Notes: generated by a model from the letters alone, not told the origin. DNA of 64,000 nucleotides from Trichopria drosophilae (GCA_030407085.1 CM059582.1:159394001-159458000), one strand, 5' to 3'. Shown: positions 11,640 through 25,209, numbered from the stretch's first letter. Numbers and translations: made by a program.

Positions 11640-12310
11640 CAAAACAGATTTTCCATGTTGTAAACGATGGCGCGACAAGAATATTCCTTTCACGTCGCAT
11701 TTTCGAGAAAAGTGAGGTTCAATCTGTCAAAATATGCGATGTTGGTCGCATTTCGATTGTTCTTGCAGCAAAAGAGAATCTATCTACTTTTTATATTCGC
11801 AGTATCATTTACCAATGGTCTTTTCATGCTGAAAATGATTGCGTTAGCAGAATTTTCCTGTCATATCCCATTTTCGATAACAGTAAGGTCGAATGTCGCG
11901 CCGTAAAATGAATCGAAATATGCGGCGAAAAACGCACATTTTTACTCATCACCCTCACTCTCGCCTTTGGCTAAGGTGGGAATCTTGCACGTGCGGAATG
12001 CTTGTTGGTTTTTCTTTCCCAAGGGTTGAATACGATTTTCTGCCTTCATGCACTGAAAATGAGCATTCTAACCTCACTACGCTGGGTGCACGTCGGCAGA
12101 AAGATAACGTTTCCACGTAGGGCGTAAAACTTTGCGTCCTCAGGCGATCTTTTGACACCCTCGGGCATGTAAAACGCCATCAGACGTAGAGTGCAACTTT
12201 ACAGCGCATGAAAATAACTATTTTATCACACCTGCCCAAAACGGCGTCATTGCTTCCCGATAGAGTGCGACTTGAAACATATTTTGCGCGTGTGACTTCT
12301 GCTCATTTTT
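11640..12310. repeat. CpG-richer interspersed repeat
   Basis: Contains tttcacgtcgcattttcgag, cctgtcatatcccattttcg, a cagggcgtaaaac-like block (gtagggcgtaaaactttgcg at about 12118) and catgaaaataactatttta. The last blocks are related to the arms of the 9.2-11.5 kb palindrome and to 29860-29900. Short frames on both strands result from composition. Confidence 0.4.
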
Positions 12311-14108
12311 GGGTGGGTGGCTGTGTGTATGTGTTTATATGTCGATCCACCAAATTGTTTGAAATAAACAACGATAACAAACCTTGAAAAAATGAAATAT
12401 TTTCTTCGCTTATTTTCTCAGTGAATGACAAGGAAAATTAGAAAAACTAGGGTGAGTTTACGAGATCAAGATGAACAGCGATATTGGGACTAGGAAATGG
12501 GATCAAACATGCCCAGAATCCAATTCTGATTTCAATGATCCTTCGAATTCACCCTATGGATGACCCTAGGAGGGGAATGCAAATACGATGTAGTTCTTTG
12601 AAAGAGTCTGTACGGATAGGGCGTTAGGGAGAGCGAATCTTTAAAAAATAGGTCTTCTGGATCAACTTAGAGATGATTAGAATGCAATATAGATCTATTC
12701 AAATATATCAGGTGGGGGTGTAAGGCGGAGCTAGAGTGGGTATGTACGTGCAGGCGTTAAAGGATGCCGGTCGATTCACGATATTTTTATACGAAAGTAT
12801 ACATTTTTTTGTTTCTAAATGGGCATTCATGTTAAGTTTAGGTGTCATTAGATTGTAGAGTTGACCAATAAATCGTTTCATAAAATACACGGAGAAAAAT
12901 TCTGTTGGAAATTTTACCATTTCAGATGATAATTTTGGGACAGACCTGCAGAATGAGAAAAATTATCATTTTCTATGCTACACGTAAAGAATAGGTAGTT
13001 GGGCTTACTGCTTGAGTAGTAAAATGTGGACCAGACTCTTAAATGGCTGGCCGCACGATCTAAATAGTAACAACAACTACGAAAGATATCTGGTCCGTAT
13101 TTTACTCTCTAGTTGCACAATCTACTATTTCTCTAGAGATTAGAAATCTGTCTATTGTTGTATATTTATATGAACCCAGTGACCAGGAGAGCAGATAAGA
13201 CATAAGCGCATTGAGAATTCGAGACAGTCTCCTATATCAACGGTTATAGCAGAAGAAAAATTAAATTAACCCGATGGTAGGGCCGAATTATCCTAGACTA
13301 GTCAAGTATCATAAAAGTGTTACAATTTACCAGAAAATATCCAAAATCAGAATCAAATGTCACGTTTTCGAAATTCAGAAGGTTTGGACAAACTGTCAAA
13401 AAATAATATACATTGAACTGAAAATATTCACATTTTTTTTTTTGTCACCGAGTATTAATATGCCATCAGTTTTCAATTTTGAGGGCGAATTCAAAATTTC
13501 AGAACAAGAATTTGAAAAATAACGAGTACTTTAATCTTAATATGTTTATCGGGTATTTTTGAGACCGAGGCATATCTAAAAATATTTCAATTTAAAAAAT
13601 CTAAGATGGAATTATTTTTTAAGATTTCTGAGACAGTGAAATATTCAAATTTTTCCTGGTAAATTGTACATTGGATATTGGCAACATCTTCCTACCTATA
13701 ACCCCAGCTAACGAAGCGGCGTGGGTAGTCAGGCAATAAGCACACTTCAGTTTCCAAATGAAATCGGAGTATTTCGGTACCTATGACATTTACAAAATTA
13801 AATAAAAATCAATAACCTCATATTTTATTCTGGCATGAAGCGACGTACATGTATGCTATAAAATATGATGTAGACAGGGAAATTAAGAGAAATTTGGGGA
13901 ATTGGTTTTTCGGTGGACAACCTTGACACTGAATATGCAGTGCATTAGATTTAAACAAAACTCGGTCCACATTATGAAAGGGTAGTCAAAAGACTAATCG
14001 AGAACGATGATTTTATTCGGATCTTGGAAGATATATTTACAGGCTTTGGGCGTTCTTAACTTTAACATTAAACAATGCAAATAAATGGTGTTGTTGTGTA
14101 GAAGTATA
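12311..14108. other. Intron with no recognised gene
   Basis: AT-rich sequence. A weak inverted pair around ggaccagac (13030) and ctggtccgtattttac (about 13090) sits beside a ttgcacaatctactattt block that recurs at about 41780. The 82-codon frame at 13274-13522 has no recognised domain. Confidence 0.4.
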
Positions 14109-14109
14109 T

Positions 14110-14307
14110 ATAATAAAAATATAAATATACATACGGCTTGTCCTACAAATTGATTTAATGAAAGTTTCCCTCGACGTTTGGAACAAACTCTGTTACTGCC
14201 ATGTAACCTCTTGAAAATGAACATGAGTTTGTTCGAAGCGTCGAGGAAAACTTTTATCAAATCAATTTGTAGGACAAAGCCGACCTGTATATTTATATTT
14301 TTTATTA
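14110..14307. repeat. Short fold-back repeat
   Basis: Arms of about 80 bp (14110-14190 and 14225-14307) match, with cggcttgtcctacaaattga inverted as tcaatttgtaggacaaagccg-type sequence and tcgacg(t)ttggaacaaactc opposite gagtttgttcgaagcgtcga. A loop of about 34 bp separates them. A MITE is the likely origin. Confidence 0.8.
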
Positions 14308-14399
14308 AACAAATGCAGTTTTTTGTATAATTTGCTGATGCTAAAAATGTTGTAGTTTTAATCTTTGTGAATTGCACTGATTGTTAGGCGTTGGAAAGA

Positions 14400-14550
14400 A
14401 ATGATTTCTAGCCACTCAGCGATTATTTTTAATTTTTCGTCAGCCGTATTGGATCCGCCATTTTGAATTTTCAATAAAATGACGTCGGATTCGTAGTCAG
14501 CCACCCAGAAAATAGTACCACTGTTTTCCAGCCAATCTTTTATCATTTAA
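14400..14550. repeat. Interspersed repeat, copy 2 of a three-copy family
   Basis: Holds ggatccgccattttgaattt and gacgtcggattcgtagtcag. Related to 1840-1970 and 26130-26290. The minus-strand frame here belongs to the repeat. Confidence 0.5.
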
Positions 14551-17500
14551 AAAATTTTTTTTTTAATATTTATCTTATTTAAAGAAAACCCCGTATAACT
14601 AGTTTCAAATGAAATCTCCTTTTTTTTTTTTTTGATATTTTTAAGCGTCTTCCGAAAGACCCCAGATGAATGATATTATTTGTCAGTAATTGTCTCAAAA
14701 ATAACAAGTATAACATTAAATGAAATAATCCATCAGTTATACTTCATAGAGAACACTAATTCACGACATTAAGTATAGTATTATACTTATAACGATATTT
14801 TTTAGAGTTTAGGCGGATTTAAAATAAGATTGTACTTTTATAATATATAGGTAACTTCCTAAAAATCTGCTCAACATATTCGATCCGCTATTTTCATTTC
14901 CGGTATTAACAAGATACTTAATAAACGATCCTAGAAATATCAAGCAGTACATAGTTTTCCATTTTTGTATTTGGAAATAGTTATTCCATTGTAGTATTAT
15001 TTATATACTTAATTTAATAATAAATTAAAAATCACATTTTCTGCTGAGTGTTGCATTGTATACTGACAACATTGCTGTATGTCAATTAATTAGGTTACAA
15101 TTCGCTCAGTTGCGTCAGGTCCTATGAGAGTATTTTATTTATATTAGTTTAAACATAATAAAAATGTAGCTGAGTCTAGGATCGAATAACACAAAACCAA
15201 TTACGAATAACCGTATGGAAACCTAGAAAACCACAGTCAACAAAAATTCTCAAATAAAAAAAAGTGTTTTTTTATTTTGCTGAGGTTATATGGCTGGTTA
15301 AATATATGGATGGTAGTGGGGCTTACATGTCAATATTTGAATCTACTAGATAATCCTCAATGAAGCATTTGAATTTAGGTCCTTAATTCGGTTATCATCT
15401 ACAAATCAGAGCGACTCTTAACATTTAATTGCCAGACAACCAAGTCATGCTAATTTCAAAACCGTGTCCTGCTTTACTAAACAGAATTTTAAATTTCCAT
15501 AATTTTAATACACGTATGATAATCATCTTTAATTAAAAACTAATGGACCTGCATAGATACACAGAAAATTTGGCACTTAAAGAACCCATCACGATTACTT
15601 CATTTGTAACTAGAAAAGTTCTCCTGGTCGGTCATTGAAATATGTTTCAAAGTATCTGATATCGTCGACTTCCGGTAATTTACACTAAATAATGTTTTTC
15701 CGTGTAAGTAATTGCACGTATGTAATTGAGTACACTGGCATATTTTTTTATGATTGCATATAATTTGAGAGAGTGTTCAAAATTTACAACGATTATGAAA
15801 TGATAACAGCTACCACATCTTCAATTGGAGTAATAATATTTTTAAGAATATATCCAAATGTGATAAATACCACATGACATCGTAGAATTTTGCAAGTCTC
15901 CAAAAATTGTTAACTTCAATAATATTTATGTCTATTTACAAAGGATAGACTCTATAAGTATATGGATATGGACTGAGAGAACTAATTACAGAGGTCTACA
16001 AAAAAGAGGGTCTTGGATGTTGTTGGGCAGCTGTGGGTCATTTCCGACGTAATTGTATGCGTAGAATCCAAACTCGTAGTCAGAATTGGTCCATCACGTC
16101 AGGTTTTTGAGATATTTGAGGTCATGTACTCGAAAACCGCGTTATTTTTCTATGTTTGAGGTTACATACAGGACGCAACAATTTTGTTTGGCCTTCTGTA
16201 CTATTTGCATCTTTTAGTACTACCTTTACCCTGCAAATTTATCTTTAATATTTTTCACATTGTCTGTCACTGATAAATAAGTAATTTTAATTACGAGTAT
16301 TATAACCGAGACAATGACTAATAAAATAACGTATTTTTCAATTTTTTGACCACAAATAATTATTGCTGCCTGAAGTTTCGAGAAGCTCAGAAATTAATTC
16401 TACTAGTCAAAATATAATCGGACATCCTAACCTTTGACTAAAATGTAGTGTGTAGACGACAGTGCCATCTATCGTAAACACGTTGTCGACATATTAATTA
16501 TTATTTCCAACCGAGCTGTTCTTTAAAAGTATAAGCAATCGCGAATATAAAAAAAGGTTGGTTTTTAGAGATCTTATAAGGTACTGATTTAATAAATGAA
16601 CATTTTTGCCTTTCTACTTCCAAGTCTTGACGCATGCCTAATGAGATATTATGCTTCAAACCGTTTGACTTTTAATCACGATTCTATGGAAGTAATATTT
16701 GTTTAATACAGGGCTGACCAAAACAAATACGAAAATTATGAACTACGATAAGACATTTCGAATTTTCAATAAAATTGTTCATAGGATATATAGCTCTACC
16801 TGATTCTCAAAATAATTAATGAAATAATTACTGCAGATTCATTTCAAGCTGCACAGAAATCCAAGTTATCAATCTTTTTCTAAGACTAAGAAACCTTATG
16901 AAACCTACTCTTCTTACGAAGGGTGTACGCCCAATTAGAAAGCCGTTTTTTCTATTCTCCTGAAAGAAGTATGTTGTGAGAAACAACTAATGTTTCAATT
17001 TCATATTCCCTAATTTCTCCTAGTCTGCCACTCAGACTTCAGAATAGGGTACAGTTGTATAACACCCTATATAATATTAATTAATACTAATTTAAATCGA
17101 ATATTAATGCAGACTCTATAATGATTATTAATAATTCTCAACAAGGGAGCTTATGACCTGCAACATCGGGTGATGCCAATTGCGCTGTTAAAGACCTCAA
17201 GACAACGGAATTTTCGTTTCAAGTGACCTCCGTGCTCTTTTCAGCATGTTCTTCTTTCGAAAAACAATTTTCTATGAAAATTTTTAAAATGTAAGTTTAT
17301 AATGCTAATTATATGGAAAATATAAAAAAGCCGAAAACGTCCGAAAAATTACAACAAAAAAAGACGGGAAATGTAACAGAATATCCGGTAGATACTGCGG
17401 TATGCTCCTGGTACCTTTCCATTTCCGGTCGTACGTTGGTACAGCATTTGACTGGCATTATTGAAGATGATATTTTGATAAAAATATAAATTTGACTTGT

Positions 17501-18579
17501 GCACGAATCATTTAATAAAAAATAAATTAAAAAATAGATAATAAATCATTGAAACATCCCTCAATGTTGGTTTTAAAATATGATCCTTTTAAAGTTATAT
17601 TCCAGCATAAATTCGACCAATGCGTAGGTAATAAATAATTAAATACTGCTTTGTTGCAATTCAAAGGCAATGTATTTTACAGGAAATTGTTACCTAGCGT
17701 GTTATGATTCGTAACAGGAGATATGAAGTAAATTTTACGATCGATATTAACAACTTAACTCCATGAGACTTGTTCAATCCTGCCTTTCCTTTTTCTAGCT
17801 ACACTGTTCTAGGAAAGGCAATCAATCGCCGTCTTTTTCTTTTGTTCAAAGTTCGTCGACACTGCAGGTCTTTTTGGTACTGTTGGCGATATATTTGATT
17901 CAAGAAAAATACTTTCAAAAACTGTGCAGGAAGATTGTAAAATCAAGATTTTATTTTGTTAGATAATCAGAATGCATTATGCATTTGACCATCGCACCTA
18001 GAAAAAAGTTGATTTATTATAAAGAAATGTAATTTATTTGAAACGAGAGATCATTTGTTTACTATAATGAAATAATGGTAATAGTACAAGTGTTTCGTTA
18101 TATATTCATATTTTCATTCTTAATTACGAATTGATTATTTGGTAAGAAATACCAATCGCCTACTAACATTAATCATACATATTTACTTATATTAAATATT
18201 CATTTCTTAATATTTAAAAACGCAAACTACGAGTACAGCAGCGATCTAACCCAGTCTTATCTCAAATGATAGAAAAGCAGTCTCAACCTAAACTAACAAA
18301 AAATAATAAATGTGAATAAAAGTTATGTAATTTGGTTTTTAGTCCTCTCGTTTGTCAAGTTAACTTAAATTATAGATAGACGTTGACCTGCTAAAATTCT
18401 ATTCGTGTTTCGAAAAGATTATATAAAATATATATTGTTATTATTATTATTCTTTTAATAACAAATTTAACAACAACATTGATTTCTTACGTCATTCAAG
18501 CTGTCCGAAAAGTCATACATTGAACACTGTTAAATTTCACTGCAATAACAGCCCAAACCATGTGATAGGTAGGTTCAAT
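14551..18579. other. Intron with no recognised gene
   Basis: AT-rich sequence with short homopolymer runs. Stops are dense in all frames. No exon with phase fitting the gene and no RNA gene is seen. Confidence 0.5.
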
Positions 18580-18595
18580 TCAACGCCTAGAAAAT

Positions 18596-18686
18596 TGTCT
18601 ACACGGGGAATCGAACCCAGCACCTTCGGAGACGGTCAGGTTATGAAAAAAGGTGGATGCCTTAGATCGTAACCATCTCGCCCACC
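18596..18686 (-). repeat. tRNA-derived (SINE-like or tRNA pseudogene) Pol III promoter relic
   Basis: The minus strand reads an A box tgggcgagatgg and, about 55 bases on, a perfect B box ggttcgattcc, with tctaaggcatcca between as in leucine-type tRNAs. The acceptor stem does not pair well and the anticodon arm is degenerate, so this is not a working tRNA. It lies just past the 3' side of the LINE relic and in the same orientation. Confidence 0.55.
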
Positions 18687-18769
18687 ATTTATTGTTCGGT
18701 ATTATGGTATTGTTCAGTACTTGGGTAGTTGGCAATTTAGCTAACTCTGGTGAGTTAATAATCATCAAA

Positions 18770-19505
18770 AGAGCTTGGGTCTTAAAGAAGTTTGCGATAA
18801 GGTCATTTTCGAGTGCCCATTGACAAAATCTCTCAGCATCCTCGTCAATTCGCGGACATCCTTCCTCAATTCCTGCGGTGGGCAGCTAACAGAAAATGTT
18901 GGTGTCGTCGGTGAAGACCCTGTGTTGCCTAGGTCCTACAACTGTTGGTACGTCGTTAATAAATATAGAAAATAGTCAGGGATCCAGGACAGATCCCTGA
19001 GGCACCACTGCATTGACATGGTAGCCAAGAAGAAGCTACCTGATTATTTACAAGAACAGTTTGATATCTATTTACCAGATAGGAAGCGAAAAAAGAGACA
19101 ATTGCATTAAAAAAATGAGCATCTTTCAGTTGAAAGACGCCTTTAGCCACAGACTTAGAACGAGTGACGCAAGTCAATAGGTCACTGAAAGTGATATTAC
19201 AGAAATAGAACTTAGAATTACCAAATTTTCGGACTCACAGATACCACCTAGTTAAGCATGGGATACAGTAAGTATACTATTAGGTAAAGAGACAAAGTAT
19301 GAGTTTAGTTCGTTTGGAGAGCAGTACAGTGGAGGGAAATTGGCACGAAAGTTGGTAAACCCAAGACTGCGAAGTTTAGCACATGTTCTTGTTGAATTCT
19401 TAAATATAGAAAACTGAGAAATGTAGTACTGTTCTTGAGCTTCTCTCCACGTAGTTTTAATAGCTTTATCAAAAGAATTGTAAAGTAAAGTAGAATTACG
19501 CTCAC
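18770..19505 (-). pseudogene. LINE linker and reverse transcriptase remnant
   Basis: The linker part (19505-19305) holds KLRGEKLKNS and LYLRIQQEH pieces. The RT part (19180-18770) holds VTRSKSVAKGVFQLKDAHF, a SYLVNRYQTVLVNN block, and then frameshifted pieces that would cover the GVPQGSVLGP motif. No YADD box is intact. Confidence 0.6.
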
Positions 19506-19967
19506 GCCTTAAAAAGAGCGGTTTTTTTTTAGTAACAGTATACGAGAGGGAAAATTGGTCAAAGCACGATAGAAGTCCACTTAATAATATAGAGCAAAGA
19601 CAATCAATGGAATGATGAGTACTAGAAACACTTCAAAACATACTCCAATCAGGACTCTCTAAATCATTTAGCGCAGCATCGAGGTTAAAGAATCGATAGT
19701 CGGGACAAGTAATTAATTCCAGTAGGGTCTATGAAATAATGAGATCATAATCAAAGTCTATTAAATCATGACCATATGCAAAGAAAACTAACTTGTGATG
19801 ACGACTTTAAGTTTCCCAGCTTATCGACGATACAATGAACAATCCATGTGTCTACCGTTTTAGCGTGAAGAGTTGGGGAAAAGTTTCCCCCCTGCCCCAT
19901 AATTACTATATTTGTATAGTTATAACTGTAAGATTGCAATATATTTCCAAAGTTTTGAAGAAGACAT

Positions 19968-20375
19968 TTATTTCAATAGAATTACTGATAGAAGCTCAGG
20001 TGAGAATGCAGAATTTCCTATCTCGGCGATAATAAATTCGCTTGAAGTATCATATATATCGGATGGCGCTAAGATTTTACAAATTATTTGTTGTTGCACG
20101 TACATAGCAACACTTCCTCCTCTACCGCCTCTACAACCATGTCGTATTAAATAGTAATTTACGAGTAGAAAATATCTATCCTGAGTTTGAGTAGTGTGCC
20201 AAATTTCAGAGAGCAGTATTATATGAAACAAATTTATTTGGAAATAATTGCAAAGTTCGATCGATAGAACATTGAATTGACATATTTTTAAGCTAACGAT
20301 AGTGGAAGGGATGACCGCAGTTGCTGATGTAAGAGTGCTGAACGAGGAAGCTGTATGATCGTGACATTGCAGCAA
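19968..20375 (-). pseudogene. LINE endonuclease-domain remnant
   Basis: A frame of 135 codons. The conserved early block is CQFNVLSIEL (usually QxNxxSL), followed by HIILLSEIWHT carrying the catalytic-type SE-W motif, then a Y-LIRHGCRGGRGGSVAMY block (normally R-DR-GRGGGVA-Y). Later endonuclease motifs and the link to RT are lost. Confidence 0.75.
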
Positions 20376-20502
20376 AGGTTAGCGTAATGATGAGAGTGAG
20401 GGAATGTCTTCCTCGCGATAGATTTTGATTGATGAAGCTCCTTTAGATGGCCGATAATTGATAATGCCCTTATAAAGATAGACCGATTTGCCCGGATGTC
20501 CT

Positions 20503-21126
20503 TTAATTACGAGTCTTTTTTAGTAAAGCAAGTGTCTCATATGGTAAAACTTGATCATTGATTTTGATCTGAGCCGGTAGAAGTTCAGGAAAAATAATAT
20601 TTAACATTAGTCCCTTTTTGGGCTTCATAGTAAGCCGTGGATTGGACAATTTAATTAAGATTGCGTTTGGTCGATTGCCAGCAGATGAGATAGTACTTGA
20701 GGATGGAATTGGCTGCGTGGCAGAGTTGCTATTGGCATTAAAGTTAGATCTATTGCTACTAGGTACCAGTCTTTGATGCCAAAGAACATCTATAGCCTTC
20801 ATGGCAACCTTTAAGATTTCTGCAATTATTAGATTAGGGTAGATATTGCGAAGATCTGCATTAAAGGTTGCTGACGCAGAAATCATGAAACTTAACCGAA
20901 GAAATAGACCTTTCTCAACCCATTCCGATGTATTAGTATTGGATAAAGCAGAAGAAGCGCTTTTAGAGCGCATGTTAATTAGTCGTGAATGTTGCAAAAG
21001 AGCGTCACCTAAACGCTTTCTGTCGCGTTTTGGTGCAGGAACAAGACAGCAAATAAGCCCGTTGACAGTCTTTATACAATTTGATGGCACACAGTTGACA
21101 TGGAGAGTAACCCTCAAACAATGCAT
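20503..21126 (-). pseudogene. LINE ORF1 (gag-like) remnant
   Basis: 207 codons without a stop. The N-terminal part has a Lys/Arg-rich LVPAPKRDRKRLGDALL. The middle is helical, with SEWVEKGLFL-type sequence and YPNLIIAEILKVA. A Ser/Asn-rich linker follows, and a C-terminal block (ILIKLSNPRLTMKPKKG, then INDQVLPYETLALLKKTRN) matches the RNA-binding end of LINE ORF1 proteins. It is the best-kept part of the element; it would bind element RNA. No CCHC knuckle is seen. Confidence 0.75.
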
Positions 21127-21221
21127 TTAACACCTACCTCGGCCGACATATTACTGCCTTGTATTGCAAGTGACCATTTATGTATTTATTTGGAGCCGCT
21201 CCACTGTCATGGAAAATTTAA

Positions 21222-21949
21222 TTATACAGGGTGTACGAAAAGTCCCGGGACGGTTGAATAACTTTCGAAAAAATAAAAATTTCAAAAATCGCCGAAATAC
21301 GTGATTCGATTTTTCAAACAAGCAATCTTTTGAGAGGGGGTTTCGGCCCCCCAACCTCAAGGGGGGCGGGGGGCACGAGAGGGGCCAAAAATCTTAAATG
21401 GCAACATGGTTTGAGTGGGGGCTCATTTGAAAGGTATTTTCGAGACGAATTCAGATCACTGGTCATAGAGGACGCTGCGATCATTTTTCGGAGAGATACA
21501 AGTAAAAGAGCTTTTCAACGGGTTGACACCCGTTTAAGAATATTGTTTTACACGATTTTAAGTTTTTTAAGTTTTTTAAGTTTTTTAAGAATATTGAATT
21601 ACACGATTCGGCGACTTCGAAATTTTCATTTTTTCAAACGTTAGTACGTCGAAGATCTGAAAAAAGTCAAAAATATCTGCGAAAAATGATCGCAGCGCCC
21701 TCTATGACCAGTGATCTGATTTCATCTCGAAAATACCTTTCAAATGAGCCCCCACTCAAACCATGTTGCCATTTAAGATTTTTGGCCCCCCTCGCGCCCC
21801 CCCCCCCCCTTGAGGTTGGGGGGCCGAAACCCCCCCTCAAAAGATAGCTTGTTTGAAAAATCGAATCACGTGTTTCGGCGATTTTTGAAATTTTTATTCT
21901 TTCGAAAGTTATTCAACCGTCCCGGGACTTTTCGTACACCCTGTATATA
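21222..21949. mobile_element. Full-length palindromic MITE next to the LINE
   Basis: Terminal inverted repeats tatacagggtgtacgaaaag and its complement at 21949. Arms of about 270 bp (21222-21491 and 21683-21949) are near-identical, including cccgggacggttgaataact and the G/C run ggccccccaacctcaagggg. The loop of about 190 bp has a triple aagttttttaagtttttt run. Possible TA-type target duplication. No transposase. Confidence 0.85.
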
Positions 21950-24900
21950 TCTAACATACAGGGCGAAATCCAATATACGTGCGCGGTAGAAGAGCACTCA
22001 TATTACGGGACGATAGTCTCGTGTCATCTAAATCAGCAATACATGATGCGACACCGAATTGAAATTTCCATTTATATATTAATCGATTACTGCACAGTAA
22101 ATTCCGTTTTTCCTCGCGTCAAATGTTTTGGAGACATCCCCAAGCATGTCTTGAAGGCTATTATATAAGATCATCCAAACGAAAGGTGACAGCAAATGTT
22201 ATAGACACGACCTAGTACACCAATCGCACTAGCAAACTCACGATTGCTACAAAAGTACAAATTTGTATAAGAGCCAATTTACACACGTCTGTCTGTTGGA
22301 ATAATCCTATTCCGAATCTCCATATGTATGTGTAAATTTTATGTTTTTGCTCTATTTGTAATGCGTTTCGCGCATTACTATTTCAACGATGCTTTACTGA
22401 GATAATACAATTATACAATATTTTCAACTTAATAAAGGCAAATAGTGACTTAATTCTTATGTAAGTTGAAATTCTTCTTCGACTTTGTTAGTTGATACAA
22501 ACCGAACTATTACGTGCTATATCCAACATATCTCAAAATGTTTATTTCATAGGTTTACGTACTTGTATTTAGAAAGTGAATATGAGATATAATTACAAAA
22601 TACAATAACACTGTGTAAATATTACTTACAATACCTTTAATAATGATCAGGATACAGAAGTGTACACTTCGTAACTTACGTAATAGGAAGATGAGGAAAG
22701 TTTATTCAATTCAAGTTTAGTTATCATGTCCAAGGAGATAAAAGCGATACAAACATATTATTTTTAACTCTCATTCATTCAATTTTATAATTTTTAATCG
22801 AACACAGTATAGGTGCTCTTCTGAATATTTGTTTGGTACAACTAAAATCAGCATCTAGAACCACGGTAACCATTAAGAAATGCTAACTTTGCCATCAGAA
22901 ATTCTTCGCATTGAAATTGTTTCTTAACTGTTAAGAAATGTTTGTTGTTTTATAATGAAAATTTCTTAACATATTAGGTATATATACATTAGCTTTATAG
23001 GTAATGAAGAGTTTATTCATATACAAAAAATTATTCCTTTCGCAATAGTCAAACATATGATTTGTTGACTATTAAGAAGTCTTCATAAGAATGATTTATA
23101 TTCAATTATAAACAATGTTCATCCGATGTTATACAAACTGATTCGTGTTCTGTATTGTAACTGCATGAAAAGAGTTTATAAGCTGACCTAGAAATTAGTT
23201 TGGAAATACCCGTTGGATTATTGGTTGGATTATTGGTGGTTCGTTAATTTTTATAAATAATAATAAACTTATCTATAATTTTATGATTGTTGATAGATGG
23301 GAGACCGGGGCTGTATGACTGACTACTTGGGAAATATGTCCACAATGTAGCTATCATGGAAATTAATGAATACTTAAGCTAAATATCTTGGATAATTTAT
23401 GAGAATTTGACAAAAATTTGAATAGCTTAGATACCAATTCTCGGTCTAAGCTACTGTATGGTGTTCTAAACATTATTAGCAATACTCTAGTGTGACGAGG
23501 AATAATTGTTGGAAAAATTTATATACTATTATCCTTTTTGTTTCACAAAGATTTAACGCCGTATATTTTATTACAACCTCTATAATGTACGAGAATAAAT
23601 ACATCGTTTCGTAATGACGACTTCAGTGCAGAAATCAACACTTAACTATTTATACGTAATCGTCTGACCTTTATCACGCACGTTTCAGCGTCAATCCTGC
23701 CTTGATAAAAAATAAATTATGTTTAATTTAATCGCATTTATTGATGATACCTCTGGCGGCAAATAGTAGAGGACGTACCAAACAAGTGAACACGGGAACA
23801 GTTCGTATTTTATACAGTGATCTTTGAAACAACACAATCCACAGAGATAATTGACCTGCACTAGAGTGGCTTTTGCATCCTACGAATGCTCGGGATAAAA
23901 TTCGACCAAATAATAAATAAGATCCATTAGTTCGTTAGATAATACGATCAAATATTACACTGAAAAAAAATTTACTAATATTGACTACATATGTGCCAGT
24001 GTGTTACTATTCAAAAATGTCAACTACATTTTAGTTGAATTGATTACATCTAAATTGATTCAGTGGGAAAAACTAAGATGCTATATGTTGTCAATATCGC
24101 TATTTTTTTTTTTTAGAAATAATTCATTTTAAAAAGATTGATATCTTCATTTTAGCGTCACACAAGGATTACTATTTATTCAAAATCGTGATAGTTGTCC
24201 TAAATTTAGTTAATGTTTGCAATCTTAAATTATTAAAACTTTATTTTAATATTAGAAGGTATTAATTGTAGGCAAAACAAAATATCCAGTTTATAATAAC
24301 GTAATAACCTCGATATATTCCTGTTAACTTAAACGGTCAATCTTTTGACCAAAGAATAATAATAAGTATTATAAGTAACTAGATATTCTGGTGACAATTT
24401 TGCAAACATACAATAAATGTGCAGTGGAAATCTGTATGCACGACAAACAACATGCAACATATTACATAAATGTTATCAATAACATCGGTTGGGTGACATG
24501 TAAAGGTTTTAAAACTGCACGAATGCATATTTTTAAGCACAAACCTATTTACCAGAACAAAATTGTAAAATATATATACATATACCACACCCATCGTTTT
24601 CTATCATATTATTGTTCAAAATATAAAGTGTGCGTTTCTTCAAATAATGTTCACTTGTGTAATATTCACTGTGTAATATTCACTGTCTTATATTTGGTAA
24701 ATTTGTGTCGTGGATTGTATTTGGAAATCTGTTGGGTTATGCAACTGACTACAAGTATTACACATAATTATTAGGGATGCGTGTTTTAGAATATCGGTTT
24801 TGTAGCAGTCGGAAACTAACAATCGATGGGCCCTGATACACTATGGGAAGTCCGGGAATTTTATTAATTTAATGATTCTTCGTAATGTATCAAATCAAAT

Positions 24901-25129
24901 AGTAATTTACTACAAAAATTAACGGCAAAACTTTCGTGTGTGCATGATAATGGCGATAAACCATACTTATTTCAAGGCACAAAGTGGAAAGAAGCTAAGC
25001 TGTTTAAATACTAAAAAGTTTTAAAAACTTTTTTGCATGCATTCCAATTTTGTTAGTTGGTTTTTATGCATTGGAAGCCAAACAGTATAAGCGAAGTTCA
25101 ATCAAGATAGGCATATCGTTAAAAATTTC
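21950..25129. other. Intron with no recognised gene
   Basis: AT-rich. A 127-codon plus-strand frame at 24391-24774 has no recognised domain and overlaps an open antisense frame, so it is treated as chance. No exon borders in phase were found. Confidence 0.45.
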
Positions 25130-25209
25130 TCGTGGAGTGCATAATAATGCTACAGACACGAGTAGCAAATCAAAGAATATTCGCTACATGCTTATTGAAT
25201 CGTAATTTC

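Larger units (their letters stand above)
18770..21130 (-). mobile_element. Decayed non-LTR retrotransposon (LINE): ORF1, endonuclease and RT remnants
   Basis: Minus-strand order is right for a LINE: an ORF1-like frame at 21126-20503, an apurinic-type endonuclease relic at 20375-19968, a linker at 19505-19305 and reverse transcriptase pieces at 19180-18770. ORF1 ends with the INDQVLPYETLALLKKTRN motif typical of LINE ORF1 proteins. The endonuclease region shows LKICQFNVLSIEL, ILLSEIWHT and GRGGSVAMYVQ. The RT region shows SYLVNRYQTVLVNNQVAS followed by a frameshifted GV-PQGS-like block. Multiple stops and frameshifts make it inactive. It lies in the longest intron in the gene's orientation. 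The clade is not assigned. Confidence 0.85.

Noticed and set aside
13994..14377. 127-codon minus frame
   Set aside because: Crosses the 14.1-kb hairpin and a dispersed repeat.
18596..18686. Functional tRNA gene
   Set aside because: A and B boxes are good, but the acceptor and anticodon stems do not pair; kept as a tRNA-derived relic only.
21330..21644. 104-codon plus frame
   Set aside because: Inside the palindromic MITE arms and loop.
24391..24774. 127-codon plus frame
   Set aside because: No domain, AT-rich codons, an overlapping open antisense frame, no splice context.
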